The notes: generated by a model from the sequence alone, not told the origin. Positions 24,022 through 33,959 are shown, counted from the first letter of the stretch. The stretch is DNA of 64,000 nucleotides from Microbulbifer marinus (GCF_900107725.1 NZ_FNQO01000001.1:1604458-1668457), one strand, 5' to 3'. Numbers and translations are program-made.

Positions 24022-25719
24022 TCAGGTTTCGGCAACATCTCCCCACGCCAGCTCGCCCTGCTCCCATACGACTCCGCCCTGCTGCTGATAGCGCTCGATC
24101 CACGGTCGGTAGCGCGCCTCGACGAGCTTGCGCTTGATCTTCAGCGTTGGTGTGGCCAGATCGTTCTGCGGCGTCCAGTCGTGTGCAGTAACAAATATTG
24201 CGCGCAGCCGCTCGTGGGGTGGCAACTGTTCGTTGACGGTGTCGAGTACCTGCGCGAGCTCGGCGTTGACTTTATCCGGGTCCTGTTTGCGCCCCAATTC
24301 CGACAGGTTCGCCAGCATGACCGGCTGATCCATCCCGTGGCCAAGCACACAGACTTGTCCGAGAAGCGCCACCTCGCCGAATCGGTTCTCCAGCGTGGCC
24401 GGCTGCACGAATTTCCCCTTGCTGGTCTTGAAGGTATCCGACAGGCGCCCGGTAATATGCAGCAGGCCGTCGTCGTCAATGAAACCTGCGTCACCGGTGT
24501 GGTAAAAGCCATCGCGAATGACTTCGGCCGTTTTTTCCGGCTCTAGGTAATAGCCCTTCATCAGCGCATCGCTCTTGAACAGAATCTCCCCCTCCTCGGA
24601 GATCTTCACCTGGCAATCCCAGAATGGCTTGCCCACGGTACCGGGTACCGGTGTTTCCCCCATATGCGTATTACAGCCGTAGATAAAGTTTTCCGTCATG
24701 CCGTAGCCATCCGCCACCATCATGCCCATGCGGTGATACCACTTCTGTAAATCCACGGAAATGGGCGACGCGCCGGTGACCAGCATGCGTGCCTGATCCA
24801 GTCCCAGCCCCTGCTGCACCTTGCGCTTGAACCAACTGTTAAGCCCGGGAATCCGCAGCAGCGTGCGCTGCAGCGACGGTGAAATCTTGGCGTCGATCCC
24901 CTCCTTGAACTTGGCCCACAATCGCGGCACGGAGAAAAACATCGTCGGGCGAGCGCGTTGCAGGTCCTCGAGAAAGGTCTCCATCGACTCCGGGAAATGC
25001 ACCGGGGTGCCCGAATAGAGGCTGTGGAACTCAACCACGATACGTTCGGCCGCGTGGGCCAGCGGCAGATAGGAGAAGAAGCGATCCGTCTCGTCGTAAC
25101 CGTAGCCGCGCACCATATTCGGCACGGCAAAGGTGATCGCCGACCAGGTATGCATGACCCCTTTCGGATTACCGGTGGTGCCCGAGGTGTACATGATGGT
25201 GAACACCTTATCCTCAGGGAAAAGGGGGCTTTCGGGATACGGGCTGTGCGACTCGAGTAAAACTTCCAGCGTGCTATCACACTCAATTTCGCAGCGCTGA
25301 ATGGCGACCGTCGGCAGTCGCCCCGCGACTTGGCTCAGAGCGCTATTGTCATCACTGGCACCACAGAAAAGCAGCTTGCTGTCGGAGTGCTCGAGCACAT
25401 ACTCCATGGAGCTCGCCGACTGGCCCGGGTATAAGGGCACGCTCACCATTCCGGCGAGCATGATGCCGATATCCACGATGATCCAGTCCGCACAATTTTT
25501 TGCGTGAATTGCAATGCGATCACCTGGTTCAAACCGTTCGCGCAGAAAGCTGGCGATGCGCCGCACGCGATCCATTACATCCCCCCAAGTGTACTCGCGC
25601 CACTCGCGCTGCACCATCTGGCGCAGGTAGACCTCACCAGCCTGCTCCCGCTCCCGCTGGTAGAGAAGCTCCAGTGGCTGCTTGCCTGCCACAAGCCGGT
25701 ACTTTTGCTCTGGGGTCAT
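24022..25719 (-). CDS. AMP-forming acyl-CoA synthetase (FadD-like)
   Basis: A 565-residue ANL-superfamily ligase. The AMP-binding P-loop is MYTSGTTGNPKGVMH (about residues 176-190), with YGMTENF (A5) and the hinge HITGRLSDTFKTSKGKFVQP, the order of long-chain acyl-CoA synthetases, which activate fatty acids via acyl-AMP. The A10 Lys region is TLKIKRKLVE. It is cytoplasmic or peripheral on the inner membrane. It stands alone on the minus strand; a 19-base palindrome lies 150 bases upstream. The chain length used is not clear, and an aryl- or medium-chain substrate is possible. Confidence 0.85.
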   Translation of the reverse strand: MTPEQKYRLVAGKQPLELLYQREREQAGEVYLRQMVQREWREYTWGDVMDRVRRIASFLRERFEPGDRIAIHAKNCADWIIVDIGIMLAGMVSVPLYPGQSASSMEYVLEHSDSKLLFCGASDDNSALSQVAGRLPTVAIQRCEIECDSTLEVLLESHSPYPESPLFPEDKVFTIMYTSGTTGNPKGVMHTWSAITFAVPNMVRGYGYDETDRFFSYLPLAHAAERIVVEFHSLYSGTPVHFPESMETFLEDLQRARPTMFFSVPRLWAKFKEGIDAKISPSLQRTLLRIPGLNSWFKRKVQQGLGLDQARMLVTGASPISVDLQKWYHRMGMMVADGYGMTENFIYGCNTHMGETPVPGTVGKPFWDCQVKISEEGEILFKSDALMKGYYLEPEKTAEVIRDGFYHTGDAGFIDDDGLLHITGRLSDTFKTSKGKFVQPATLENRFGEVALLGQVCVLGHGMDQPVMLANLSELGRKQDPDKVNAELAQVLDTVNEQLPPHERLRAIFVTAHDWTPQNDLATPTLKIKRKLVEARYRPWIERYQQQGGVVWEQGELAWGDVAET

Positions 25720-26122
25720 GGTATTTGCCTCGCGCTAGCCTTTTATTATGCGTGTGACCTCAATTTTGAATGGCTGCAAAATGCTGCAGAGCCAACAACA
25801 GATTACTCTCTCCTTTTGCAGACAGACCAGCTCCACGACGTGTTTTGGCGCGTTTTTCACCCGCTCTACCAGTGACTGAGTCACTGGCTTCCAACGAAGA
25901 CTCTTTTAAGGCAGGGATGCGCGGCAAGTAGGAGTGAGGAAGGTATTAAAATAAAGGAAATAAAAGCTCGGCCAGACGGGTTCAAGTTGGACCGGCTGCT
26001 CGTCGGAACCACCAGCCAGGGCGCCCGCATATGTAGTGAAAGTATTAGTGCTTTTTATTTTCTCTCCGCGGCTGTACGGGTCAGCAGCGCGCTGCCCGCC
26101 CTTCTTTTCAACTTCTAAAACA
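25720..26122. other. Gene-free stretch upstream of the acyl-CoA synthetase
   Basis: No supported gene. It is more AT-rich than its surroundings. The one clear feature is a palindrome CCAGTGACT-G-AGTCACTGG (25869-25887), a candidate operator for the synthetase gene. Confidence 0.5.
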
Positions 26123-26150
26123 CAATGCCCGGGCAGGTGCCCGGGCATTG
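26123..26150 (-). terminator. Terminator of the glucosidase operon
   Basis: A 13-pair perfect stem around a two-base centre (CAATGCCCGGGCA at 26123-26135 pairing with 26138-26150), followed on the minus strand by a T-rich TGTTTT. It lies 34 bases after the glucosidase stop. Confidence 0.8.
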
Positions 26151-26183
26151 GGATAGGTCAGTTCATGATCGCCGCCGCGGGAC

Positions 26184-28784
26184 TCAGCCCTCGCAGCGCA
26201 TCGCGGCCTTGTCGGCGGCTTTGGGCACGTACTTGATGTTAGCAACCGCCAGCGACAGCTGTCCCCCGGTGCTCAGTGCCAGCGCGTTGGATACGCGACT
26301 GAAGTCGGCGCCTTTGTCAACGAAGCACTGCAGGTCGATGGAGAGCTTCGACCACTTGCCGGTCTCAAGGGACTGCAGGGTACTCTGCAGCGGCAGTTCG
26401 GCGGAGCAGTCGTCGCCACAGGCAATGATCGCGCTGACAGGTTGTTGAGGCTTGCTGTCCACGCGGACGTCGAAGGACAGGGCGGCGCCCTCTTTCAGGT
26501 AGCGGCTCAGGTCCTGCGGTATTTCCGCGACCAGCATTACGCTGCCGTCGCGCAGGCCTTTCCACTCGATCTTACGGGCGTCCTCCTGCGACTCCATGTC
26601 GATGGAAGCCACGGTGATATTGGCATCTTCCCCGCTAGTGGCGCGGTTACCGGTCACGGCCACCGGTGCCTGTCCCTTTTCTGCGATTTGCAGCTGCCAG
26701 GGAGCGCGGGGGCGTGATACCAGCATCCACGCATCTTCCAGAGCGCCGTCACTATAAGTTTCACCGTCTTCCGTCAGCTGGTTGCTCACCAGGGATTCAT
26801 CCCCCGACTGCAGACCATAGCCAAGCTGGAACAGTGGCTCATAATCGTCGTGGTAAGGGTTGAGTACGGTTTGATGCACGTAATGCGGCCAGCTGAATGG
26901 CAGGGTGCCGGTGAAGTCGTAGCGCATCTCACCATTGGCACCAGTGAACAGCACATCTGCTACACCAGCGCCTTCGGAACCGGGCAACCAGGCGGCGACG
27001 AATGCATCAGACGCGTTCATTTCCCTGTTCACCCACAGCGGGCGGCCCGACAGGAAAACGCTGACTACCGGAACACCTTGCTCACGCAGCTTCTTCAGCA
27101 GTGCAAGGTCAGTCTTGGTGGTCTGCTGGTATTCCAGGCTGGACAGATCGCCGTGCCACTCCGCATAGGGCTCTTCGCCAAACACCACGATAGCGACATC
27201 GGGCTTCCGGCCGTTGGCAAAGCTGTCATTATTGAATTCGCCCTGCTCACTCAGCACGGCCTCACCGCCGGCAGATTTTACAACCTCCTCGATACCCTCG
27301 TAGATGGAAGTTGCCCCGGGGAAATCTGCACGGGTGTTACCAGTACCCTGCCAGGAAACCGTCCAACCGCCGGTCTGTTGTGAAAGATTGTCGGCACCAT
27401 CACCGGCAACGAGCACGTTCTGCTTCGGTTTCAGGGGCAGCAGGTTGTCATTGTTTTTCAACAATACGAGGGACTTGCGCACTGCCTCGCGTGCCAGCGC
27501 GCGGTGGTCGTCATTGCCTAGAATACCGTCCTTACCAGCCAGTGGGCGCTGGTGTTCGAACAGGCCCGCGCGGATTTTTACGCGCAGGATACGACGCACC
27601 GCGTCATCGATGCGCGTCATCGGAATTTCACCGCTCTGCACCTGAGCCAGGGTGTTTTTGTACAGTTCTTTCCAGTCCGACGGCACCATGAACATATCGA
27701 GACCGGCATTGATAGCCGCAGCACAACTGTCCACGGTGCACCCGGGCACGAACTGGTGGCCGTTCCAGTCACCAACCACGAAGCCGTCAAAACCCAGGCG
27801 CTCTTTCAGCACATCATTGAGCAGGTATTCGTGGCCGTGTAGACGATCGCCGTTCCAGCTGTTGAACGATGCCATCACCGTTTGCACGCCGGCGGGAAGC
27901 GCACCGAAGTAGCCGGCGGCATGCACTTCGGCCAGCTCTTTCTCCGGCACCAGGTTGTCCCCGCGGTCGATGCCGCGCATGGTGCCACCGTCACCGACAA
28001 AGTGCTTGGCAGTGGCGACAAGGTTCTCACCGCGCAGGAAGTCATCGTCATCCTTTTCGCCCTGCAGCCCCTTTACCATCGCTTCTGCATAGGCCTTCAC
28101 GACTGCTGGATCTTCTGAGTAGCTCTCGTAGGTGCGCCCCCAGCGATCATCACGGACCACCGCCACGGTGGGCGCAAAGGTCCAGTCGACCCCAGTCACT
28201 GCCACTTCCCGCGCAGTCGCCTCCCCGATACGGCGAATCAGCTCCGGATCGCGCGCAGCGCCAAGGCCGATATTGTGCGGATAAAGAGTGGCCCCAATGA
28301 TATTGTTATGCCCGTGTACCGCATCACTGCCCCAGATAATGGGAATGGCCACACCGCCATCGGAGGTATCCATAGAGGCTGCAAAGAAAGCCTCGGAAAG
28401 CGCCAGCCAATCCTGCGGCGTGGCGAACTTGTTGTTGTCCGGGTAGCTGCCACCGCCATTCAGGACAGAGCCAAGGTGATACTCCTTCACATCTTCCGGC
28501 GTGACATACTTGATCTCAGCCTGAATCATCTGGCCGACTTTTTCCTCCAGTGACATCTTGACCATGAGATCACCGATTCGCGCCTCGAGCTCAGGATCTT
28601 TCGCCAGTGCAGGTTTCAGTTGCGGCCATACGGAAATATCCCCTTCCACTGCTGCCATCTTCTCAGCAGCTCCTCCGTCTGCATGGGATACTGCGGCGCC
28701 GTTGGCTTGCTGTTCGCCCTCGCAACCGCCGAGGAGAACACCACAGAGCAAAGCCGCTACGGTGTATTTCTTTCTAAGAGGCAT
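26184..28784 (-). CDS. GH3 exo-1,3/1,4-beta-glucosidase lipoprotein
   Basis: An 866-residue glycoside hydrolase 3 enzyme of the ExoP type, which removes glucose from the non-reducing ends of beta-1,3/1,4-glucans. A lipobox (LLGGC) marks a lipoprotein, so it acts in the periplasm or on the surface. The N-terminal barrel carries IIWGSDAVHGHNN, TFAPTVAVVRDDRWGRTYES and nucleophile Asp339 in FVVGDWNGHQ; the alpha/beta sandwich follows (SLVLLKNNDNLLPLKP) and the last 200 residues resemble the accessory beta-sandwich of ExoP. It is co-transcribed with glucokinase 17 bases upstream and ends in a strong terminator. Confidence 0.92.
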   Translation of the reverse strand: MPLRKKYTVAALLCGVLLGGCEGEQQANGAAVSHADGGAAEKMAAVEGDISVWPQLKPALAKDPELEARIGDLMVKMSLEEKVGQMIQAEIKYVTPEDVKEYHLGSVLNGGGSYPDNNKFATPQDWLALSEAFFAASMDTSDGGVAIPIIWGSDAVHGHNNIIGATLYPHNIGLGAARDPELIRRIGEATAREVAVTGVDWTFAPTVAVVRDDRWGRTYESYSEDPAVVKAYAEAMVKGLQGEKDDDDFLRGENLVATAKHFVGDGGTMRGIDRGDNLVPEKELAEVHAAGYFGALPAGVQTVMASFNSWNGDRLHGHEYLLNDVLKERLGFDGFVVGDWNGHQFVPGCTVDSCAAAINAGLDMFMVPSDWKELYKNTLAQVQSGEIPMTRIDDAVRRILRVKIRAGLFEHQRPLAGKDGILGNDDHRALAREAVRKSLVLLKNNDNLLPLKPKQNVLVAGDGADNLSQQTGGWTVSWQGTGNTRADFPGATSIYEGIEEVVKSAGGEAVLSEQGEFNNDSFANGRKPDVAIVVFGEEPYAEWHGDLSSLEYQQTTKTDLALLKKLREQGVPVVSVFLSGRPLWVNREMNASDAFVAAWLPGSEGAGVADVLFTGANGEMRYDFTGTLPFSWPHYVHQTVLNPYHDDYEPLFQLGYGLQSGDESLVSNQLTEDGETYSDGALEDAWMLVSRPRAPWQLQIAEKGQAPVAVTGNRATSGEDANITVASIDMESQEDARKIEWKGLRDGSVMLVAEIPQDLSRYLKEGAALSFDVRVDSKPQQPVSAIIACGDDCSAELPLQSTLQSLETGKWSKLSIDLQCFVDKGADFSRVSNALALSTGGQLSLAVANIKYVPKAADKAAMRCEG

Positions 28785-28801
28785 AGAGATACTCCTTGTA
28801 T

Positions 28802-29821
28802 TTATCCATTCAGACGCAGAAAAGCCGCTGCACCGCTGAGGGCGGGGAACGGGTGGCTAACCAGGAACACTGGCAAGTGCTCCAGATAACCGGACATGAC
28901 GCCCTTTGACCGCAGCCGTTGTTCAAAATCGCTCTCACCTAATAGGGACCCGATCCGGGGCAGAATGCCACCGCCCAGGTAGACCCCGCCGCGTGCACCG
29001 AGGGTAAGAGCTACGTCGCCACAAAAGCTGCCAAGCAAATTGCAAAACGTGAAGACCGCATCGCGAGCGAGCGCGCAGTCACCACTGAGCGCTGCGGCAG
29101 TGATCGCTGCCGGATTCTCCGCCGCACCCTGGAGACCGCGCAGAGCGGCAAGGCCCTGGTAGATATTCTGGAGCCCTTGTCCACTGAGCAATTCCTCAGC
29201 TGACAGGTGGCTACGGCTGCGGCCCAGGAACTGAAAAAGGCCAAACTCCTCATCGGTCACGGGGGCGATTCCTGCATGGCCGCCTTCCCCGGGCAATGCA
29301 CGCCATCCACTACCAGCTTTGAACAGGCCACAGACGCCGAGCCCGGTACCGGGGCCGATCACCGCCCGTGGGGCTGTAGTGTCCCAGGTGCCGCCAACGG
29401 CCCCCAGGCGGTCTACACGAGTGAGGTTTTGGGAGTCCAGCTGCGCACAGCTCAAGGCAAGAGCGGCGAAATCATTGATCACCTCGAATCGGCGATATCC
29501 GAGCTGTTTGCCCACTTGCGCTTTGGAGAAGCGCCAGGAGAGGTTGGTGACCGTAACCAAGTCGTTTTCGGTGGGGCCGGCAATGGCAATACAGGCCTCC
29601 TGCACACCCTGACGACATTCCGCCGGTACTGAATCCAGATAGGCTGTTAACGCTGCCTCAATCGTCGGATAGTTGGCGCACTCGAACGTGCGAATCTCGT
29701 CCACCTCAACGCTTGCATTCGTCCCTGCGGACGCCAGACCGAAACGGGCGTTCGTGCCGCCGATGTCGGCAACCAGCTGCCACTCCTGCGCCTCAGAGCG
29801 CGTCATCATCTGATTCTGCAT
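28802..29821 (-). CDS. glk: Glucokinase (Glk family)
   Basis: A 339-residue hexokinase-fold kinase that makes glucose 6-phosphate from glucose and ATP. Typical Glk elements are present: LVADIGGTNARFGLA (ATP site), FEVINDFAALAL with the catalytic Asp, GPGTGLGV, and LPGEGGHAG near the sugar site. The ATG at 29821 lacks a strong ribosome site and several further Met codons follow, so the start may be up to six residues later. It shares an operon with the beta-glucosidase, so glucose released in the periplasm can be trapped here after import. Palindromes lie upstream. Confidence 0.93.
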   Translation of the reverse strand: MQNQMMTRSEAQEWQLVADIGGTNARFGLASAGTNASVEVDEIRTFECANYPTIEAALTAYLDSVPAECRQGVQEACIAIAGPTENDLVTVTNLSWRFSKAQVGKQLGYRRFEVINDFAALALSCAQLDSQNLTRVDRLGAVGGTWDTTAPRAVIGPGTGLGVCGLFKAGSGWRALPGEGGHAGIAPVTDEEFGLFQFLGRSRSHLSAEELLSGQGLQNIYQGLAALRGLQGAAENPAAITAAALSGDCALARDAVFTFCNLLGSFCGDVALTLGARGGVYLGGGILPRIGSLLGESDFEQRLRSKGVMSGYLEHLPVFLVSHPFPALSGAAAFLRLNG

Positions 29822-29910
29822 GGGCTACTTAGCTTCGCTGTTGATCACATATTGCGGCAAACTCTGGAGCTGGCCGGCAAAAAGATAGGACTGTGGGTTG
29901 GCTGACGGGT

Positions 29911-29995
29911 ATGTGTCCGGACACATTATTCTTGTTGCACCTCACGCAAATCCGAGGGCCATATAAAGTGCACGGATTGTCGTAGTGCAACAAGA
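29911..29995. promoter_or_regulatory. Palindromes upstream of glk
   Basis: A perfect 16-base palindrome ATGTGTCCGGACACAT (29911-29926) and an 11-base inverted pair TCTTGTTGCAC (29930-29940) / GTGCAACAAGA (29985-29995) enclosing a nested AATCCG/CGGATT pair. They lie 90 to 175 bases before the glk start and look like operators of the glk-glucosidase operon or a structured leader. Confidence 0.55.
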
Positions 29996-30051
29996 TTAAG
30001 TCGCTGGGATGGACTTTATTCTGGTCAAAGAGGACCAATAAGGGGCAGACT

Positions 30052-31377
30052 TCAAACCTTGCTGCGCATTAGTGGTGAAAACGCACCGTAATAAACGATG
30101 TAGCAGTAGCACAGCAGCGGTACCAGAAACGACAGCTGAATACCGGCATAGTCTGCCAGAATACCCTGTAGCAGCGGCACCACAGCACCTCCCACAATGG
30201 CCATGCAGAGCACACCGGATCCTTGACTGGTGTCACGGCCCAACCCGCTCAGAGCAAGACTGAAGATTGTCGGGAACATGATGGAGTTACACAGCCCGAC
30301 AGCAAGAATTGCCCAGACCGCCTGCATACCAGAACTCACCATCGCCACCGCGATCAGGATCGTGGCAAAAAAGCCACACACGGCGAGCATCACTCCCGCG
30401 CGCACGTACCTGAGCAACAGTGCGCCGACGAAGCGGCCCACCATGGCGCCGCCCCAATAGTAGGAGACATAACGCGCAGCAACAGCGGCCTCCATTCCCG
30501 CTACCGAACACTCGCCAAAAAAGTTGACCAGGAAGCTGCCTATGGCCACCTCAGCGCCTACATAGACGAAAATGCCTACAGCTCCCAGGGTCAGCCGCGG
30601 GTAGCGCAGTACCGAGAAGGCACCTCCCAGGCTCTCCCCAGCAGCCGCCTTGCTCTGCTGAGCGTGGATCGCCGGCAAACGAATCCAGGAGAAGAATGCC
30701 ACCATCAGCAACAGCACCACCGCCAGCCAGAAATACGGCACTTCCACCAGTGCTGCCTCCTGAGCGCGGAAAGCGGCCAAACCCGATTGCGTGGAGAGGT
30801 CTAGCCCCGTCGCAGCAGCGGAGAAAATAATCAAACCACCAAACGCCGGCGCAAGCGTCGTACCGAGAGAGTTAAACGCCTGGGTCATGTTCAGGCGGCT
30901 GGGACCGCTGTCGCTGCGGCCGAGTGCAATCACAAAGGGGTTGGCGGAAACCTGCAGGATGGTAATACCGGCAGCCAATACAAAAAGGCCGAGTAGGAAG
31001 ATTTCATATACCTGCATCCTTGCAGCCGGGATAAATACCAAGCAACCGGCACAGGCGATCAATAACCCCAGTACCAGACCCAGTTGGTAGCCAACACGTT
31101 TCAGCAGAGCGCCCGCCGGAACCGAAACGATGAGATAGGCCGCAAAGAAACTGAACTGAACGAAGATCGCCTTGGTATAACTAAGCTCGAAGACGTTCTT
31201 AAGGTGGGGAACCAGGATATCGTTGAGACTCGTGATAAAGCCCCAGATAAAGAACAATGAAGAGAGCAGGATCAGGCTGACCCGCGGACTGACGGCAGGC
31301 GCAGCATTGACGTCGACGCCTGTACATGCCGCATCGGAGGTCATGGGCCGCGCTGCCCCGGACGCAAACTCTTTCAT
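30052..31377 (-). CDS. FHS-family sugar/H+ symporter 1
   Basis: A 12-span major facilitator of the fucose-glucose-galactose type (441 residues from this start). SSLFFIWGFITSLNDILVPH is the diagnostic first span, and AARMQVYEIFLL, GITILQVSANPFV and [14 protein letters not shown] also match the family, which carries hexoses with protons. The start is uncertain: an in-frame start at 31449 adds 24 residues, and Met codons at 31377 and 31344 are both plausible; comparison with the paralogue at 33981 favours one of the later two. It lies upstream of glk on the same strand, so glucose import is the likely role. Confidence 0.85.
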   Translation of the reverse strand: MKEFASGAARPMTSDAACTGVDVNAAPAVSPRVSLILLSSLFFIWGFITSLNDILVPHLKNVFELSYTKAIFVQFSFFAAYLIVSVPAGALLKRVGYQLGLVLGLLIACAGCLVFIPAARMQVYEIFLLGLFVLAAGITILQVSANPFVIALGRSDSGPSRLNMTQAFNSLGTTLAPAFGGLIIFSAAATGLDLSTQSGLAAFRAQEAALVEVPYFWLAVVLLLMVAFFSWIRLPAIHAQQSKAAAGESLGGAFSVLRYPRLTLGAVGIFVYVGAEVAIGSFLVNFFGECSVAGMEAAVAARYVSYYWGGAMVGRFVGALLLRYVRAGVMLAVCGFFATILIAVAMVSSGMQAVWAILAVGLCNSIMFPTIFSLALSGLGRDTSQGSGVLCMAIVGGAVVPLLQGILADYAGIQLSFLVPLLCYCYIVYYGAFSPLMRSKV

Positions 31378-31882
31378 CAAATATCCGCTAATCCAGCTGG
31401 AGCCTCTCCGCACACGAAGGGAACCCCCAGCTCTCTCCTGCCTGGCCATCGGCCCTGCGCAAATGGTTAAAACTGCCCGGGAAGGGAAACAACCTGCGCT
31501 TCACTCACAGAGCGAGTTCCACGCAGGGTCCTGCGAGACGCCTTGTTTCACCATAACGATACCGGAACGTCCTATTCCGGAGAAGGCAATGTACCACAGT
31601 GCGCAACAAGCCCGAGAACCCCTAATCCATCCCCCTGCGATTAGCCGGACCGATGATACGGCAGGGCGGATGGCCGCCGGTACTTGGGGTCCGACAACAG
31701 GTCCCGCGTGTTACAGCACGGTGACCTCGACACCCACTCCAGACAAGCCGGACCAATTCCGCGATAAGGCGGACAGCCGGTCGGCCCCGAGGCTGGCAGG
31801 TGATACCCCCAGCGGTTAGTATCTACTCAGCGCCCACGCGCAGCGTGCACCGCGATGATGCATCAATACAATAATTCCCCAC
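31378..31882. other. Divergent region between transporter 1 and the sensor kinase
   Basis: No supported gene. Two small inverted repeats are visible: CGCAGG-GT-CCTGCG (31522-31535) and CCGGAA-N7-TTCCGG (31562-31580). Either could be a site for the LytTR regulator or another sugar regulator. No clear consensus promoter was found. Confidence 0.4.
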
Positions 31883-33061
31883 ATGGCGATGACTCCCCAG
31901 CAACACCCCGAGCAGGTTGCGATACTGAATTCGCAACGCTGGTTCTGGAAGTTACAGCTTGTCAGTTGGCTGGGCATCCTCGTGACTACCTTTCTCTCCC
32001 TGACGTTTTGGCACTCTTCAGTCGAGTGGCCGCACTTCGAACCGGGTAACACCCTGTTCCAGTGCAGTATCGGCTTCTTCCTCTCGTTACTGCTCAAGCC
32101 GATCTTCGACGTGGCCTGGGAAACGCCAATCGCACTGCGTACCTTCATCTATTTGGTCGCCGTTGGCGTGATTTCCGGTATCTGGACCCTCGTACGGATG
32201 GAGACCTACATTCGTCTGACAGGGGAAGACTCTCTCTGGGCAGAATTTGGAGGCTGGTACTACGCGTCTCTTTTTGTATTTCTGTTCTGGAGCGGCCTGT
32301 ACTGCGGGGTAAAATATTTTCTACTCCTGCAACAAGAGCATGAAAAAGTACTAGAGGTGGCCGCATTCCACGAACGGGAGCAGATCCGCCGGCTGCACGC
32401 GGAGGCCGTGGCCAAGGAAGCGCAGTTAAAAATGCTGCGCTACCAACTCAATCCCCACTTTCTGTTTAATACCCTTAACTCCATCAATGCCCTGATCCGT
32501 TTCGAGCAGGCTGGAGAAGCACGGGACATGGTGGTACGCCTCAGCCAGTTCCTACGCCACTCGCTGACAGAAGACCCAGTCAACAAGGTGAGCCTCGACC
32601 AGGAAATCGGGGCCGTGTTGCTGTATCTGGATATCGAAAAAACGCGCTTTGCCGACCGGCTGAAGGTGGAACTCGACGTTGAGGAACAAACCCGACGGGC
32701 ACTCGTACCGAGCATGCTGCTGCAACCCTTGGCTGAAAATGCCGTGAAGTTCGCGATCGCGCTCAGCGAGTCCGGCGGGACAATCAGGATCCTGGCACGA
32801 CGAGAGGGGCAGGAGTTGTCCCTACAGATCTGTGACTCCGGCAACCCGGAGGGGCCCTCAGACACGGAAGCCGAGGAACCAGTGTCGACAGGTGTCGGGC
32901 TCTCCAACGTCCGTGATCGGCTCAGCACCCTGTATGCCGATGACTACAGCCTTACCCAGACACGCAAGGAAACTGGTGGCATGCTGATACACATCCGCAT
33001 TCCCTTTGAATCACGCGCGACCAAAGTAGATAACAGTACAACCAGGGAGGTAATCGCATGA
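31883..33061 (+). CDS. LytS-type sensor histidine kinase (His_kinase family)
   Basis: A 392-residue inner-membrane kinase. Four hydrophobic helices lie between residues 25 and 148, then a charged coiled coil (about 150-185) leads to the His_kinase domain with phospho-acceptor His192 in NPHFLFNTLNS and an ATPase domain with LLQPLAENAVKF and GVGLSNVRDRL. No separate sensory domain is seen, so the membrane part probably detects the signal. It overlaps the following regulator by four bases (ATGA). The pair sits between two FHS sugar transporters, one on each side, and so probably governs the sugar locus. The start has no strong ribosome site. Confidence 0.88.
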   Translation: MAMTPQQHPEQVAILNSQRWFWKLQLVSWLGILVTTFLSLTFWHSSVEWPHFEPGNTLFQCSIGFFLSLLLKPIFDVAWETPIALRTFIYLVAVGVISGIWTLVRMETYIRLTGEDSLWAEFGGWYYASLFVFLFWSGLYCGVKYFLLLQQEHEKVLEVAAFHEREQIRRLHAEAVAKEAQLKMLRYQLNPHFLFNTLNSINALIRFEQAGEARDMVVRLSQFLRHSLTEDPVNKVSLDQEIGAVLLYLDIEKTRFADRLKVELDVEEQTRRALVPSMLLQPLAENAVKFAIALSESGGTIRILARREGQELSLQICDSGNPEGPSDTEAEEPVSTGVGLSNVRDRLSTLYADDYSLTQTRKETGGMLIHIRIPFESRATKVDNSTTREVIA

Positions 33062-33876
33062 GCCATTTAAGGGCTGTTCTGGTGGATGACGAACCCCTGG
33101 CGTTGCGCCTGCTGCAGTCGATGCTGGAAGAAGTCCCCGGTATCGAAGTCGTGGCCACCTGTCGTAACGGACGCGAGGCCCTCAGTGCGGTTGCCCGGCA
33201 CACACCGGATATTCTGTTTCTCGATGTGCAAATGCCGGGCATGAATGGCTTCGACGTCGTCCGTCGGCTGCAGGGCGACACCATTCCGCTGGTGATCTTT
33301 GTCACCGCCTATGATCACTATGCTATTGAAGCCTTTGAAGTGCATGCGGTGGACTACGTCCTCAAGCCTCTCGAGGCCGATCGCCTGGAACTGGCAATCC
33401 AACGCGCCCGCGAACGGCTTCACCAGCGTAGTGCCGGAACCGGCGAAGAACCCGATGCCGAAAAAGGGCGGCTGATGGCCTCGCTCGAGTCCATGGACCG
33501 GCCCATAGAAAGGTCCGGCAACGAGGGACCAGGCAAACTGGCGATCAAGGACCGCGGCCGCATCATTATGCTCAACCAGGCTGACGTAGAGTGGATCGAT
33601 GCCGCGGGTGACTACATGTGTGTCCACGCTGGGGGCGACACCCATATCATGCGCAGCACCATGAAAGAGTTGCAGCAGCAGCTCTGTGACAGCACCTTCA
33701 AGCGAGTTCACCGCTCTACCCTGGTCAACCTGGACTATATCGGACAGATCAAGGTCCTGACCAAGGGCGAATACCTACTCACACTGGCCAGTGGCGCCGA
33801 GGTCAAGGTCAGCCGGAACTACCGGCAGCCCATCAAAGATTACCTGGATGCCAGCCGCGGCACAGCCGTATCCTGA
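33058..33876 (+). CDS. LytTR-family response regulator
   Basis: A 272-residue regulator. The receiver (about 1-120) has acidic residues in VLVDDEPLA, phospho-acceptor Asp56 in LFLDVQMPG and Lys in YVLKPLEAD. After a charged linker (about 125-160), the LytTR domain follows: IKDRGRIIMLNQADVEWIDA, then MRSTMKELQQQL and FKRVHRSTLVNLDYIG. LytTR domains bind direct repeats about one turn apart by beta strands. The four-base overlap with the kinase makes a matched pair. Targets are most likely the flanking transporter, receptor or glucosidase genes. Confidence 0.9.
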   Translation: MSHLRAVLVDDEPLALRLLQSMLEEVPGIEVVATCRNGREALSAVARHTPDILFLDVQMPGMNGFDVVRRLQGDTIPLVIFVTAYDHYAIEAFEVHAVDYVLKPLEADRLELAIQRARERLHQRSAGTGEEPDAEKGRLMASLESMDRPIERSGNEGPGKLAIKDRGRIIMLNQADVEWIDAAGDYMCVHAGGDTHIMRSTMKELQQQLCDSTFKRVHRSTLVNLDYIGQIKVLTKGEYLLTLASGAEVKVSRNYRQPIKDYLDASRGTAVS

Positions 33877-33931
33877 CGCCTCGCCAGAGCGCTAAGCGCC
33901 CTTCCCCGCTTGTCCCCGACTTTTTTCGGGC

Positions 33932-33959
33932 AAAAAAAACCCGGCAGTTTACTACCGGG
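33932..33959 (-). terminator. Terminator of FHS transporter 2
   Basis: Minus strand: CCCGGTAG, loop TAAA, CTGCCGGG (eight pairs, one G-T), then eight T (33932-33939). It lies 22 bases after the transporter stop. Confidence 0.88.
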
